Notes: a model not told the origin generated them from the sequence alone. Shown: positions 21,761 through 34,227, counted from the first letter of the stretch. The stretch: 64,000 nucleotides of DNA from Sphaerolaimus hirsutus (GCA_964036195.1 OZ038451.1:18066747-18130746), one strand, 5' to 3'. Made by a program: numbers and translations.

Positions 21761-22100
21761 TAATGTAAGAATGACACACTGCCAACGTAGTCCTGTACTC
21801 CATACATTATGTGAATACATTGGCACACTCGTATTCCCATGGTAGAAAGTACTCTATCTGAATAGATTGGCTGATCGCCAATGTATGAACATAAATATAG
21901 GTATTATGCAAATACATTGGCACATTGTCAAAGTATTCCCATACTAGATCACTTTACACGAATAAATAATTACATTGGCTGATCAGCAATATATTTACTA
22001 TTTTTACCACACATTATGTGAATACGTTAGCACACCGCCAGTGTATTCCGTATGAGAGTACTTTATGTTAATACATTGACGCGCGTCCAACGTAAATATT
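21761..22100. repeat. Diverged tandem repeat of about 125-135 bp, near three copies
   Basis: TATGTGAATACATTGGCACA, TGCAAATACATTGGCACATT and TATGTGAATACGTTAGCACA head successive units. GTATTCCCAT and TTGGCTGATC recur at fixed places in the first two. Confidence 0.5.
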
Positions 22101-22319
22101 GTGTATTTGTGGCAGGCAGCGTGCCAAAGTACTCGCCCTCAGACACATTACTATTTATTGTTTGGCTGGGGGCCCAAACGGGTTGGGCAGGCGTTTGCTT
22201 CCGTCACTTTAGATCGTGCCAGTTCGGCTGCCATTTGCCCTAGGCTGCGTTTAGCCACGCCGTTGCTGTTATGGTCTATAAATATGCATTCTTCCAATTT
22301 TACGTTGTGATGCTTTACG

Positions 22320-23533
22320 TAGTCATACTTATAATGACCCTAGTGCCGTGGGATAACATTAGAAGTGAAGATTTTAGGACAAAAAATCCATTTTTATTTT
22401 GACTCGTTGCATATAAATCCTGTTCAACTACCTAATGTTTGTGATTTCAAGTGAGATTGAACGTTGGAGCGGAACTCAAAGTGACATTAAAGCGGGAATT
22501 AAGCGGGAATTAGAGCTCAGCGTCGATTCGACGTGAAATGATGACGTGAAATGATGTCGTGACATTAATTACACGAGTGTGGATCATGCTACGGGTCTAC
22601 AATTTTCTAAGGATAATATATGAATCAATACCTTAATCGTGTCCAATACTGAGTGTTATCAGCCACAACTAGAGCGAATTGAAAAATTCAATTTTTATCA
22701 TTTCACGTTATCATCATTTCACGTCACAGTGTCAGGGAACAACTTGACATTTCACGTCAGACTTTTGCTTGCAATAATCTTTCCGGCTTAAGAGCTCAGC
22801 GTCGATTCGACGTGAAATGATGACGTGAAATGACGTCGTGAAATTAATTACACGAGTGTGGATCATGCTACGGGTCTACAATTTTCTAAGGATAATATAT
22901 GAATCAATAAATAGTAAACTGAAAAAAGCTGTGAAAATTTTCTTGGAATAAATACGTAAATTTTAGGGTAAAAATTGTGGCTGTTTCAGGTTTCGGGGTC
23001 TACCATCTGACCTGAAACCAGCCAGGGGTGGCCTGACCCCATCATCAGAGATGAAGCCACCCCCTCGCACAGAACAATACCAGAATACCTTAATCGTGTC
23101 CAATACTGAGTGTTATCAGCCACAACTGCAATAGTCTGACGTGAAATGTCAAGTTGTTCCCTGACACTGTGACGTGAAATAATGATGACGTGAAATGATA
23201 AAAATTGAATTTTTCAATTCGCTCTAGTTGTGGCTGATAACACTCAGTATTGGACACGATTAAGGTATTGATTCATATATTATCCTTAGAAAATTGTAGA
23301 CCCGTAGCATGATCCACACTCGTGTAATTAATTTCACGACGTCATTTCACGTCATCATTTCACGTCGAATCGACGCTGAGCTCTAATTCCCGCTTAAGAG
23401 TGACGTTTCTACTGTAGAAGCATGTGGACGCACTTTGGTGATGTTTCATAAAACGAATGTACTGTAAATTTGGCTGTCATTTTTTAAATTTCATTTTTAA
23501 AAGATGGTTTTTAAAAAACCTGGCCATCCCTAG
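22320..23533. mobile_element. Relic of the TAGGGTTGG-family core, split by a foldback
   Basis: 22320-22470 (GTGCCGTGGGATAACATTAG, then ATCCATTTTTATTTTGAC) is a diverged match to the core seen at 13005-13160 and 58245-58390. 23500-23533 (TTTAAAAAACCTGGCCATCC) looks like its decayed right end. The foldback at 22500-23397 lies between. Confidence 0.4.
22500..23397. mobile_element. Large near-perfect foldback element (about 0.9 kb)
   Basis: TTAGAGCTCAGCGTCGATTC at the left is mirrored at the right end (GAATCGACGCTGAGCTCTAA). The inner arms repeat TGACGTGAAATGA and ACACGAGTGTGGATCATGCT, the latter also present a second time near 22852. The block 22793-22918 repeats 22510-22638, so the element is internally duplicated. 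Confidence 0.75.
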
Positions 23534-23646
23534 GCCAACAACCTATAAAATTTGACCATTTTTAGGTATATTGCCAAATTTCTTTTTTTGTCAGGAATTT
23601 TCATTTTCATAAATACCGTATTCCCTCAAAATACTCCACTCAAAAT

Positions 23647-24281
23647 TAGGGTGTCAAAAAAATTTTTTTACGGCAACGGAAACGGAAAAATTTCAGCGGC
23701 CGGAAAACGGAATGGAAAACAGAGAAAAATTTGCACTTGGCGGAAAACTGGAAACGGAAACGGAAAACATTTTCAGTGGTCGGATAACGGAAAAAGGGGC
23801 CGGAAAAACGGAAACGGAAAAATGAAATTTGCATGGAAATGGACAAATTTGCTGAAATGTTGCCAGAAAACAGATAAAATTTGCTGAAATTTTGCTGGAA
23901 GTGGAAAAAAATTTTCTGAAATTTTGCTGGGAACAAGTTTTTTACATAATTGACAATCTGCATGAATTTTTTCCCAGTTTGGCTGGAACAGAAAACAGAA
24001 AGTTGAGCAAAAAAAAAAGTAAAATGAGGCGGAAAAACAGAAAATTGAGGCAGAAAACGGAAAAAAAGATGGAAAAACTGGAAATTGAGCTGGAAAATGG
24101 AAAAAAGGTGGAAAAACTGAAAATTTAGCTGGAAATCGGAAAATGAGCCGGAACAACAGAAACGGAAAAAAAGTGGCCGGCAAACGGAATGGAAAACGGA
24201 GAAAAAAAATTTCAGGAGCCGGAAAACGGAAAAAATTTGCCTGCGGAAAACGGAAACGGAAAACAGAAATTTGACACCCTA
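23647..24281. mobile_element. hAT-like MITE, TAGGGTGTC family, complete
   Basis: TAGGGTGTC and GACACCCTA ends with the exact duplication CTCAAAAT (23639-23646 and 24282-24289). It inserted into a TACCGTATTCCCTCAAAATA fragment that starts at 23614. Confidence 0.92.
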
Positions 24282-24353
24282 CTCAAAATGGTCACTATGA
24301 ATTAATAAACACCCTTCTAAACACCCACAAAATATAAAAAATAGAATGTAGGT

Positions 24354-24759
24354 TAGGCGCTCCACACGCTGGAAATGCTGGAATGTCAACTGGTTTGGAG
24401 TCAACTCATTTTAACTGAATTTAGGTAGCAGGATTATTTTTAAGTGCATATGTGGGATTGTCGAAAAGGAATCAATATTGCCATGTCCATTTGAACAAGG
24501 TTTCGCGGCCCATAAACTTAAATCTTGATGAAAACCATTCGACCAGTTGACATTGGGATGTCAACTGATGTCAACTGCACCAACCGGTTTTCATCAAGAT
24601 TTTAGTTTATGGGTTGCGAAACCATGTTCAAATGCACATGGCAAATTGATTCCGTTTCCACATTGCCACATGTGCACTTGAAATTGTCATGCAACCAAAA
24701 TTGAGCTAAAATCGAGTTGACACTGAAACCAGTTGACATTCCAGCGTGTGGAGCGCCTA
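24354..24759. mobile_element. Foldback MITE with TAGGCGCTCCACACGCTGG ends
   Basis: TTAGGCGCTCCACACGCTGG is mirrored by CCAGCGTGTGGAGCGCCTAA. The arms share TGTCAACTGGTTT. TA is present at both junctions. Confidence 0.8.
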
Positions 24760-24856
24760 ATTGCCAAAAGCTGCAGTATATATGATCTGTGTAATGCAGA
24801 ACACACGTTAAAAACAATGGCAGTGGTACGTTAGAACAGGTTTTATAAATACCATC

Positions 24857-25215
24857 TACCGTATTACCTCGAATTATCCCCCCTTGAATGAACCATCCTT
24901 GAAAAAATCTCCCCTCAAAATGGAATGAGAAAAAAATAAACCCCCCCCCCCCGAAATACACTCTCTCCGGAATGACGCACATCATGTATGCAATGTATTT
25001 TACATTATGTATTTATTACTGCCAATTTAAATTGCAGCTACACATAGACTTGTTTGTGTAGCTAAATATCTACGTTTTTATGTCCAAATATATCCTGTTT
25101 GGACATACTTATTTTATTACCTGTTCTGGGTACGCGAATGCCTACGATTTACTATGATCCTTACGAAATAATAACCCCCCCCCCCTCGACTAAGCCCCCG
25201 AAGTACCCCCCTTTA
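24857..25215. mobile_element. TACCGTATT C-run element, degraded right end
   Basis: Begins TACCGTATTACCTCGAATTA. The family core (CATCATGTATGCAATGTA, TGTGTAGCTA) is present. The right end fades in CCCCCGAAGTACCCCCC. Confidence 0.7.
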
Positions 25216-25796
25216 AAAGTGTATTAAAAGGAGCAAAGTGTATTAAAAAGCATGATTTTGTGTAAAGTTGGTTTGGCGCCGGCGAGCCCTTCAAGCGTAT
25301 ACATTTTTACACACCTGTATACCTAAATACATAGAGCAGTACTGATTTTGCGCGGCGCGATTGCGCGGGAAAAATACGCACATATCATGCGTTCGGCTGC
25401 CAAATTTTTATTTGCCGCTCAGTTGAATGCCAGAATGAATATAACGCCGGTACATGCGATAAATAAATCACTGGATTGTCCGGCCTATGATATTTCATAC
25501 TGCCTTCGATATTGCGCAGACATGTGCGTTTTGCTTAATGGCTCGTTATTTTTGATGGCTCATACTTTGGAATGACAATCTACAAACCTTCGATAATTGC
25601 AAAAGCTGTCATTTGTGATTGTAATAAAATGCTTGTGATTTTTTTGTGCCGGTTTTGCATGTGGTAGGCAAACAAGCATTTTTGCACAGGTAGCTTTGCA
25701 ACTATTTATTTCATATACTGAAGTTTTTGTCTGTTTATACTTTATAGTGTTGAAATATATATTTGTTGTAGTTGTCGCAAGTAGCATAAATACTAC
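25216..25796. other. No supported gene
   Basis: An open frame (25348-25575, plus) includes several Cys but has no start context, splice support or family. Confidence 0.25.
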
Positions 25797-26220
25797 TACC
25801 GTATTACCTCGAATTATCCCCCCCCCCCCTTGAATTAACCCCCCCCTCGAATTAACCCCCCCTCAAAATGGGCTGGGGAAATAATAAACCCCCCCCCTCG
25901 AAATACCCCCCCTCCGGAATGATGTACATCATGTATGCAATGTACATGATGTATTGAATACTACTTATTTGCATCGCAGCTACACTTATACGCTCATTTG
26001 TGTACAGATGTACATCGATAGCCCCAATATAACCTATTTTCTCACATTTATTACCGTTTTTGTGTAGGAAAAAGCGTGATCTTTAGTATGAATTTCACGA
26101 AATTTTCTGGCGAAATAATAAAACCCCCCCTCGAATAAACCCCCCCTCGAATTAACCCCCCCTCAAATTTTGCTGGCGAAATAATAAACCCCCATGGGGG
26201 TATTTCGAGGTAATACGGTA
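25797..26220. mobile_element. TACCGTATTACCTCGAA C-run element, complete
   Basis: TACCGTATTACCTCGAATTA to TATTTCGAGGTAATACGGTA, with the standard core. Confidence 0.88.
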
Positions 26221-26550
26221 TGTTAAAGGAATATCATTTTTGCTAGATTCTCCATTATTGAGCCAAGCAAGCATACTCACTTTCACTACAGTGAGTAGGT
26301 AGGTATAATATTGGAAATGTTCAATGAGCAGAGCCATTGGAGCATTTGCATCAGTACCAAACTTCTCAGTTTTTTACAGCTGTTACTATATACCTACCTA
26401 GTCACTTTGGATTCAACTTCCAAGGTTGAGAGCTGTGCATTTAATGGACTTAATACCCTGTAAGCCACATAAGACACACAGTTAACAAGATCACCCATGC
26501 TCACCTTGATGAAACTTTGTAAAGTTATCTTGTTTGTGTAGTGTCAGTAT

Positions 26551-26701
26551 TAGTGATGGAGAAGCGCCAGAAAAAAGGCGCCAGGTGCCAATGGCGCCAT
26601 GGCGCCATTCGGAAAGTGGGCGCCAAGCGCCAAGGGCGCCACAGAAAAAGCCCTTTGGCGCCCTCAAATGGCGCCAGCGCCATGGCGCCATTCCATCTCT
26701 A
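26551..26701. mobile_element. hAT-like MITE with GGCGCC repeats, TAGTGATGGA family
   Basis: TAGTGATGGAGAAGCGCC to GGCGCCATTCCATCTCTA, with exact duplication GTCAGTAT on both sides (26543-26550, 26702-26709). The 151 bases are almost entirely GGCGCCA units in both orientations. Confidence 0.92.
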
Positions 26702-26709
26702 GTCAGTAT

Positions 26710-27904
26710 GCACATCTAAAAATGTTGCCACAAAACCATTACGTTGCTGAATGCAAAAAAAACTAAAACCGGTTGTTTCTATTTGAATGTATTTCCAAGT
26801 TTTCCTTGATATTAAAAAAGCAGAATATTATGTGCACCACAGCATATTACATAAAATACCATATCTTTGACATAGAATTCCTACTTAGGTGCATCATTTT
26901 TCTTCTGATTTTTCCTGATTAATCTGAACATTTTCATATTTTACATTATATTTTCTCACAGACATATTTATAAATACTTTTACCTAAATATCAAGTACAA
27001 TATCGAGCGGGCGCGCCACCTCCATCCCCCAGAGGGAGGGCGCGAGCAATCGATCTATCATCTACCCCGTCACTACTAAAAGTGAAAAACAAAAAAAACA
27101 TTGAAATTATTTATCTTAATTTCAATTTCTAGTTTAATGAAATTTATTGGTGAAAATCAGACCATTGCATGAGAGGAAAATGCTTTGTTTGCCTGTTGGA
27201 AGGCAACGGCCTAAGTTGAATAACGCCTTGTCGCCCTCATTCCCCAGGATTTGTAAAATAGATTTAAGGTGTAGCAAAAGACAAACAACATACTTTGAGA
27301 GAAAAAAATATAATATTTTGACGGCAGGAGATACAGACGCAGCTATTTTAAATAGATTTTTTCAACTATCAACAGTAAAATACACGATGTTCCACATTGC
27401 GCCAATTGCTCAGAAAATCCAATCAGTCAACTGTTGACGAAATTCCGTTTTGTGGTATCCAAATTTTCTTTCTAGATATTCATACATTTAGGTATTTTAT
27501 CTATTTCTTGTTTCAAAAATTGACTCTATGTAGGAGATTTATTTATGAGGCGTTATTCAACAGTGTCTGTTTTTTCGAGGATATATTGTGCTTAAACTGA
27601 CGAATGCAATATTTCCTCGAATTAGCTTTCAGAGAAGCCGGGGGGGGGGGCTTTTTTGTCAGATTTTTTTGCGAATGAATGTTCAAGTTCAGAAGGCATT
27701 CTTAATAATTGTGTGTTATTATTCATTTTTGTAATTTAGATAAGCAAACAATTAACTGACAGGAAAATGCTGAAATTTTCAAAACATAAGACTTCATCAA
27801 AAAAGCTTCAGTATTGTTGATCAGACGATATTTAGCTCTGTTTTCCATGGATCATCTTTAACTTTCCCAGTTTCAGACACTTTTCAGTCTCAGACACTTT
27901 TCAG
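26710..27904. other. No supported gene
   Basis: AT-rich sequence. A 96-codon frame (27147-27437 plus) has no recognisable features. A GC-rich patch at 27007-27052 (GCGCGCC and GGGCGCGAG) is not tRNA-like. Confidence 0.25.
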
Positions 27905-29065
27905 TAACGATGGCAAACAGTCGAAAAAAAAGTATTTAAATTTTTAAGTGTTTTTTCTGAAGTGAATTTTCGAATTTTCGAATTTTTCCTAAAAATAATT
28001 TTCGAATTTCGAATTTAATTTTCGAATTTCGAATTTTCGAATCTTTTTTGGCAATTTTCGAATTTTTTTGGCTACTTTTCGAATTTTTTCAAATAATTTT
28101 TGAATCTTTTTGGAAAAATATTGAATCTTAAGCTTTAAACACAGAATTTGGACTGTCTTCATGTTCTGCCCAGTTGTTATGACCTTATTTTAACCATAAA
28201 TTAGCATAAAAAATGGTGGAATGAGTTATGCAAACCAGTGTGCTGCTTCTTCATTTAATTAACACATTGATACATTTAATTCATTAACAGAGCGAAGGCA
28301 ATAAAAACAACAATTTAAAAATTGACGTCAAATAAAATATCAGCATAACATACAAAATTGGCTTTAAATACCGTATTATTTTTTCAGAGTGGAAACTTGG
28401 GGGGGGGGGGTAAACGAGGATGGGTATTTCGAGGGGGGTGTATTGCTTTGCCAGCAATTTTTCAAAATCCCAGTACTAAATTGTTGTTTGTAGGTAACAC
28501 AAATGTCAAAAAATGCAACAAAAACTGCCTTTTATAAGACTCTATATACTTATATAAGTAAGTAGATGGTACAAACCCTGTTCTACACAACACAGTCATT
28601 GTTTTTAACGTGTGTTCTGTGTTTCCCAGATCACAAACTGCATTACGTTCTCTATACACCAAATTGGGGGGGGGGGGGGGTGGTATTTCGAGGGGGGTTT
28701 ATAAATTAATAGTGTAAATTTTGAGGTGGGTATTTCGAGGGGGGGGGATATTTCGAGTAAATACAGTATAAAAAACGGATGTGTCGAAGTCCGCCTCTTC
28801 CGCCATGGCGACATTTCAACGTTTTTTTGTTACGTTTCACTTTTCCATACGCGCCGCGGTTCAATTGTTGATTTATTTAGCACGTTGAACTTAACAGTGT
28901 GTTTTGTTGCCTTGAATTCCTTAAAAAATTCGAAAACTATTTTCGAATTTTTGAATTTTCGAATTTTCGAATTTTTTGAAAAATAAATCGATTTTTAAGT
29001 GTTTTTTCTAGGGGCGAAATAAAAATTCGAAAATTCCGAAAAAATTCGAAAATTCGAAAATGTTT
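27905..29065. repeat. TTCGAATT-rich degraded element split by a C/G-run element
   Basis: Blocks of AATTTTCGAATTTTCG (27960-28110 and 28925-29060) flank 28369-28768. Both contain TTTTTAAGTGTTTTTTCT, so they look like the two arms of one element. Confidence 0.5.
28369..28768. mobile_element. TACCGTATT G-run element
   Basis: Starts TACCGTATTATTTTTTCAGA and ends TATTTCGAGTAAATACAGTA, with three G-runs of 10 or more bases. It interrupts the TTCGAATT region. Confidence 0.75.
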
Positions 29066-29386
29066 CACATCATCATGTAATGTTTCACATCAAAAGGAAA
29101 CACATCATCATGACGCCATCGTTAATTTATAAAAATTGTTCCAAAACAATTGTTTCCGGAACAAAACATACATCGTTTGTACGCGACTCCGCCTTTGTAT
29201 GGGAATAAGAAGTGCCATTCTGAAAGTGTCACTTCTGTTGTAATTATATTGGTGTGAACATTGTTGTTTAGCTTTGTAAATAATTGTAAATATGTGTATT
29301 AAACGCCGTTTCCCCAGTGATCCTGGTTATGTAGTCATGTTCCATTTGCTATTGGGGTTTGTAACCATTCACAGATATACACTAGC

Positions 29387-30194
29387 CAACGATGGGTGAG
29401 TTCCCAAAATAAAAACACTTTCCATATTTTGAGTTTTTCAAAAATGAATATTTGTGTTTTAAGTTATTTTCACAAAAAAAAACTTGAGTTTCTGTGTTTT
29501 ATTTCTGTGTTTTTTGGAAAAACTTGAGTTTTTTTGGTAAAAACTCAAGTTGGTTGTGAAAACTTAAGTTTTTCTGGTAAAAACTCAAGTTGTTTTACAA
29601 AAAGTTGCATTTTGCAGCATTATACTGTTGAGACAGTTGTTTTCTTATCAAATATTGATTTTGCATACATTTTGTCATGTATTGGAAAATTTTCATTAGT
29701 TCACTGGAGGTAGTTCCAAATGGGTGACCAATACCTTTGACAGCTTGGGAGGTGAGTAGCCCTCAGCTCAATTGTGTGAGCTAGCAGACCCTCGTGGTCA
29801 CTCCTCAACACTTCGATCACAGTCTCTAATATTGTCGTAACCTTCAGGTGATGCGGACACCATTATTTTTTGGATACTTATTTCATCGTTAAACTTGGAT
29901 ACTAGGTGTGTACATACCTATTTACACACTATACATACATGCATAAATACCTTATGTATGCACATACACACATTGTTCAGTTCAAATCTTGTGTCTTCAA
30001 TTCAATCAAATACTACAAATTGTTTGGATAAAAAAAACTCAAAAAACATTTCCGTATTTTCTGTGTTTCCGTGTTCTCCAAAAAAGAACCCATTTGAGTT
30101 TCCATGTTTTCAAAATTGTTGAGTTTCCGTGTTTCTGTGTTAAACAAAAACACGGAAACTCAATGAGTTAATATGTGTGTTTTTGCCATCGTTG
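29387..30194. mobile_element. hAT-like MITE, CAACGATGG family (copy 1)
   Basis: CAACGATGGGTGAG and TTTTTGCCATCGTTG ends are bracketed by exact ACACTAGC duplications (29379-29386, 30195-30202). Interior: AACTTGAGTTTTTTTGGTAA units, a unique core (GGAGGTAGTTCCAAATGGGT) and a tail of TTTCCGTGTTTTC. Copy 2 is at 62942-63714. Confidence 0.92.
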
Positions 30195-30790
30195 ACACTA
30201 GCTGGTATGGTGATGTAGTGTCATGTATGGTACATATTACCCCCCCCCCCCCGCCTCACTCCTTCAAGCCCCAGAGAGACATCAAACGCGAAGAGAAGTG
30301 ATTCCCACCTGATGACCTTACGCAAACGTATTCCCAATTTCAAACCATCCACCACTCGCGTTTTAGTTGGATGTGACTTTTTGTGTACAGAGAATGACCT
30401 TTAATTTTTTTTCGTTTATCCGCCTCAAATAACTTGTTTGAGTGACATTTGTTAACGTCTGATTTGTTTCATTTGTCTCAGCGCATGTATCGCTTTCTCG
30501 CACATTAATTCACTGTTTATATTTACTTGTCACCTTCGACAACAGCTGTTCCTATCAATAAAGAATGTTTACTTGAAACTCGAGTCAATTTTCCACCACT
30601 ATACTCAGATGAGACGGTAGCTATTCCATATGAAAAAGTGACCTCTGTCCACCACCGCACGCCTTATAAGCCCACAGGCACACACATATCAAGTTTCGAT
30701 CACGCATCTGTTCGCTTCCCATTTAAATGAGACCATATGTGCTTGTGTTACTACCGTACACCTTTTGCGCGAACTGGTGTCAATCTGAAA

Positions 30791-33700
30791 ATGTCAACTC
30801 AATTCACCCAGAATGTCAGAGACCTTCAGCACGGCAGCAATGTGGTCATGCAAACTGACCAGTCATCAGCGACAGTGGGTGACCCACAGCAACAATGGGA
30901 GCAGGAGAAATGCCAGTTGCTGTATGAGCTGCAGGAAAAAGAAATGCAGCTGATTGAGGTAACAGCACTCAAAGATCAAGCTGAGCTGCGTGGGGCTGAT
31001 TTGGAACAACAATTGCGCCAGAAAGAGGAGGAAAATGAGGATTTGAGAACAAAGGTTAGCTGCATTTTTAGGCAGCCTTCAGACAGTTTTCCTGACAACA
31101 AAGATTCTATTTGTTCACGATTTTTGTTGAATGAAAGTGAAATATTTTACATGTGCAACATCTCAATCGATCTGACTCACCACTCAAGACAAACACCAAA
31201 TTTCATAGATTGCATAATCATGCACACTAGGTTAGACTTTTTTTGTTGTCTGTGGTTGTCGATGTATTTGTTCTAGCCAGCCTCTTGAATGAGAAAAACC
31301 GTGTAAATGCTGCATATATGAAGTTAACCTACCTAAGTAAATTTTCTCATGTTTGAATGCAACAATAATAATTACACACAGTTGTCTGAGCTGCAGAAGA
31401 AACATGGTGACATTGACTATGAGCCATCTTCCAAGGTACCAAAATGTGAAACAGTGGAGGTGCCACCTGCCAAGGCACCAAAAGTGGAACCAGTGGAGGT
31501 AAAAGTGTATGCTTCTGTATGTTTTATGTAATTAGTAATGAATTCTTCCCATGGTAGGCTACATGCCTTTATATTAAAATACCTACAAAATAAAACCTTA
31601 AAAAGCCCATATTGAATAGTTGCTCCACAATGCCCAGAAAGGTGTTATCAAATACCACTTAGTATAACCTAGGGTTTGGGAATTTCAAGTCTTTTGGGTA
31701 TCAAGTTCAGTTCCGGGTATTGGTACCAGTTTGGGTAGAAGATTCTGTTCTGATGCTCGGTTCCAAAGTATTCTCAGTTCCTCGGTTCACTTTGGGTTCC
31801 CTGCCCTTGCTCAATTTGATCATGAAGGCATTGCGTGGCGGGGCTTTTCAAGGCACTTTCACACATAAACACCTTCCCGATCAAGTCCGGCCCCCCATTT
31901 TTTATTTTACTTCTGACGTCCTATCTCCAGTTCTAGGACGCGCCAGAAGCTGAAACTTGGGGTAGAAATTGGCGCAACCCCCCTCTACTTCGCATGAATT
32001 GAAGGGGTCGCGGCGACCCCCTACAGGGTGGGTCGCCGAGTGCAAAAAAAATTTGCAGCTTTTTTAGTGTCCCATACAGGTCCGGCCCCCACTGATTTCT
32101 TTCACTGCGGGTGCCGTACCTCCACCTGTGGGAGGGGTATAAATCTAAAATTTTGGGGATGTGTCGCCAACACCCCTCCCCTACTATACACTGACCAGGC
32201 GGTCTTTGGCAACTAACCACAGTGTGGGGTGCAAAGTTTAAAATTTATTAAAATGTTACTGTCCCACACAAGTACAGCATCCAATTGAATTTCAAAAAAT
32301 GGACACTTTTGTGTTGTTTTAACACTAATGTTGTTGACAATGTGAAATAAGCATGAAATATCCTCTAAAAAATATCTTATCCGACCTAAAACTGCCCACC
32401 ACATGAACCCCTCCCCCCAAGTGGGTGACAAAAAATCACTTTTTACAACTTTTTCATCAGACACTTGAACTGCTGGTTTACAATGATTTATAGAGGAGGG
32501 TTAAAGGTTTCAAATTGTGTAAAAAACCTTACCTCAAAAATGCCTTCATAAGAAAATTTGCTGGGGGTAAATTTAAAATTGTGAATTTTGCCTATTTTTT
32601 GTTCCTGCAATGATGTCATTTTTACAATTTGAAATTCACCCCCAGCAAATTTTCTTATGAAGGCATTTTTGAGGTAAGATTTTTTACACAACTTGAGACC
32701 TTTAACCCTCCCCTATAAATTATTGTAAACCAGCCGTTCAAGTGTCTAATAAAAAAGTTGTAAAAAGTGATTTTTTTGTCACCCACTTGGGGGAAGGGGT
32801 TCATGTGGTGGCCAGTTTTAGGTCGGATAATATATTTTTTTGAGGATATTTCATGCTTATTTCACATTATCAACCACATTAGTGTTAAAACAACACAAAA
32901 GTGTCCATTTTTTTAATTCAATTGGATGCTGGACTTATGTGGGACAGTAACATTCTAATAAATTTTAAACTTTGCACCCATCACTGTGGTGAGTTGCCAA
33001 AAACCTCCTGGCCAGTGTATAGTAGGGGAGGGGTGTTGGTGACACATCCCCAAAAATTTTAGATCTATACCCCTCCCACAGCTGGAGATACGGGACCCGC
33101 AGTGTAAGAAATCAACCGGGGGCCGGACCTGTGCGGGACAGTGAAAACACTGCAAATTTTTTTCACGTATATGGCGACCCCCTCTATAGTGAGTCGCCGC
33201 TGCCCCATTTATTCATGCGGGGTAGTGGGGGGTTGCGCCTATATACCACCCAAGTTTTAGTTTTCCACCCCTCCCGCAACCGGAGATATGGCCTGCGAAG
33301 TGAAAAAAAAAATAGGCGGCCGGACTTGATCGGGAAGGTGTTTACTTTTGTAAAAACGACGTCAATGCAAATTCACCAGCCAGACACAAAGGCATCATGT
33401 AGGTACATTGCATGGGCGTGATGTACAGGGTTCCAGACAGAGGGAAGTATTTCGAGGGGGGGGTTCAATGAGAAAATGTTTGTGACAACCTTCAGGATCT
33501 CAGCGATGGGCCTGTGGAAACGACCGAGTTGCATACTTGTGATAAAATTGAGGACAAGATTGACATATCAAAATCTGTTGCGAATCAGAAGTGCTGCATC
33601 TGTGGAATTTGGACAAACCACAAAACAGAGGATTGTCCACACTGTCTGTACTGCCACAGTAAAGAACACAGGTAAATGGTTATTTATAAATTCACCATGT

Positions 33701-34227
33701 TAGGTGTGTCTTTACCATACTTCTTCTAGTAAAAGAGCGATGTTCTATTATATGTACTTCATCAACTTTTTGCCTGCCATTCTATTTTTCACACCGTTCT
33801 ATTTTTCACACATTTTTCATTTGAAATTAAATATTAAATATTTCAATGCTTTCAACATTTTGGCCATCCATCTTGACAGTTTTTGTGTTTTGGCACAATT
33901 CAAACTCACCTAATTTCCACCCAACTTAACATAAATCGCAGTCGGGAGCAGTGTCGCTGCTTCAAACTGGGCGGTGGGCGAGCCCTCAAAATGGAACAAG
34001 AACTACGCACACAGCACAGTCGCTATCAGGTTTTATCGCAACTGTCTGGCCGGCATTGTCACTACTGTGGCAAAAACACTCATTGGTGGAGGTACTGTAA
34101 AGAAAGAAAGGCTAATGAAAAAGTTCTGGAGGATTCGGAGCGCTGCTGGGATTTTCAGAAGTGTTTGGCATGCTGGTGTGATTTTGGTGACCCTGAAACT
34201 GTTGAAATATGTCAAACTAATAAGTGA
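30791..34227 (+). CDS. Coiled-coil and zinc-knuckle (CCHC-type) protein, four exons seen
   Basis: Exons: 30791-31054 (88 codons, phase-0 donor AAAG|GTTAGC), 31382-31498 (ACACAG|TTG; GTGGAG|GTAAAA), 33496-33671 (CCTTCAG|GAT; ACACAG|GTAAAT) and from 33942 (ATCGCAG|TCGGG). All phases agree. Exon 1 encodes a Gln/Glu-rich coiled coil (ELQEKEMQLIEV). Exon 2 has repeats of KxPKxExVEVPP. Exons 3-4 form Cys/His clusters: CCICGIWTNHKTEDC, CLYCHSKEHRSREQC and the canonical CHYCGKNTHWWRYC (CX2CX4HX4C), plus a further Cys-rich stretch. A role in binding single-stranded nucleic acid or protein is inferred from the knuckles. The frame stops at TGA 34225-34227, but GTGAGT overlaps it (34224), so another exon may follow. 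AATAAA at 34336 could serve as a polyadenylation signal. Family member not identified. Confidence 0.6.
31865..33345. mobile_element. 1.5-kb foldback element inside the zinc-knuckle gene
   Basis: ATAAACACCTTCCCGATCAA at the left is mirrored by TTGATCGGGAAGGTGTTTAC at the right. The two halves match over most of their length, turning over near 32600 where TGAAGGCATTTTTGAGGTAA faces its complement. It occupies most of the intron before exon 3. Confidence 0.85.

Noticed and set aside
23552..24183. Lys/Asn-rich and Phe/Pro-rich frames
   Set aside because: Translations of the degenerate GGAAAACGGAAAC repeat of the hAT-like MITE, in both directions.
27001..27060. GC-rich patch resembling a small structured RNA
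   Set aside because: No tRNA arms or snRNA motifs could be laid out; only a short GGGCGCG inverted pair is present.
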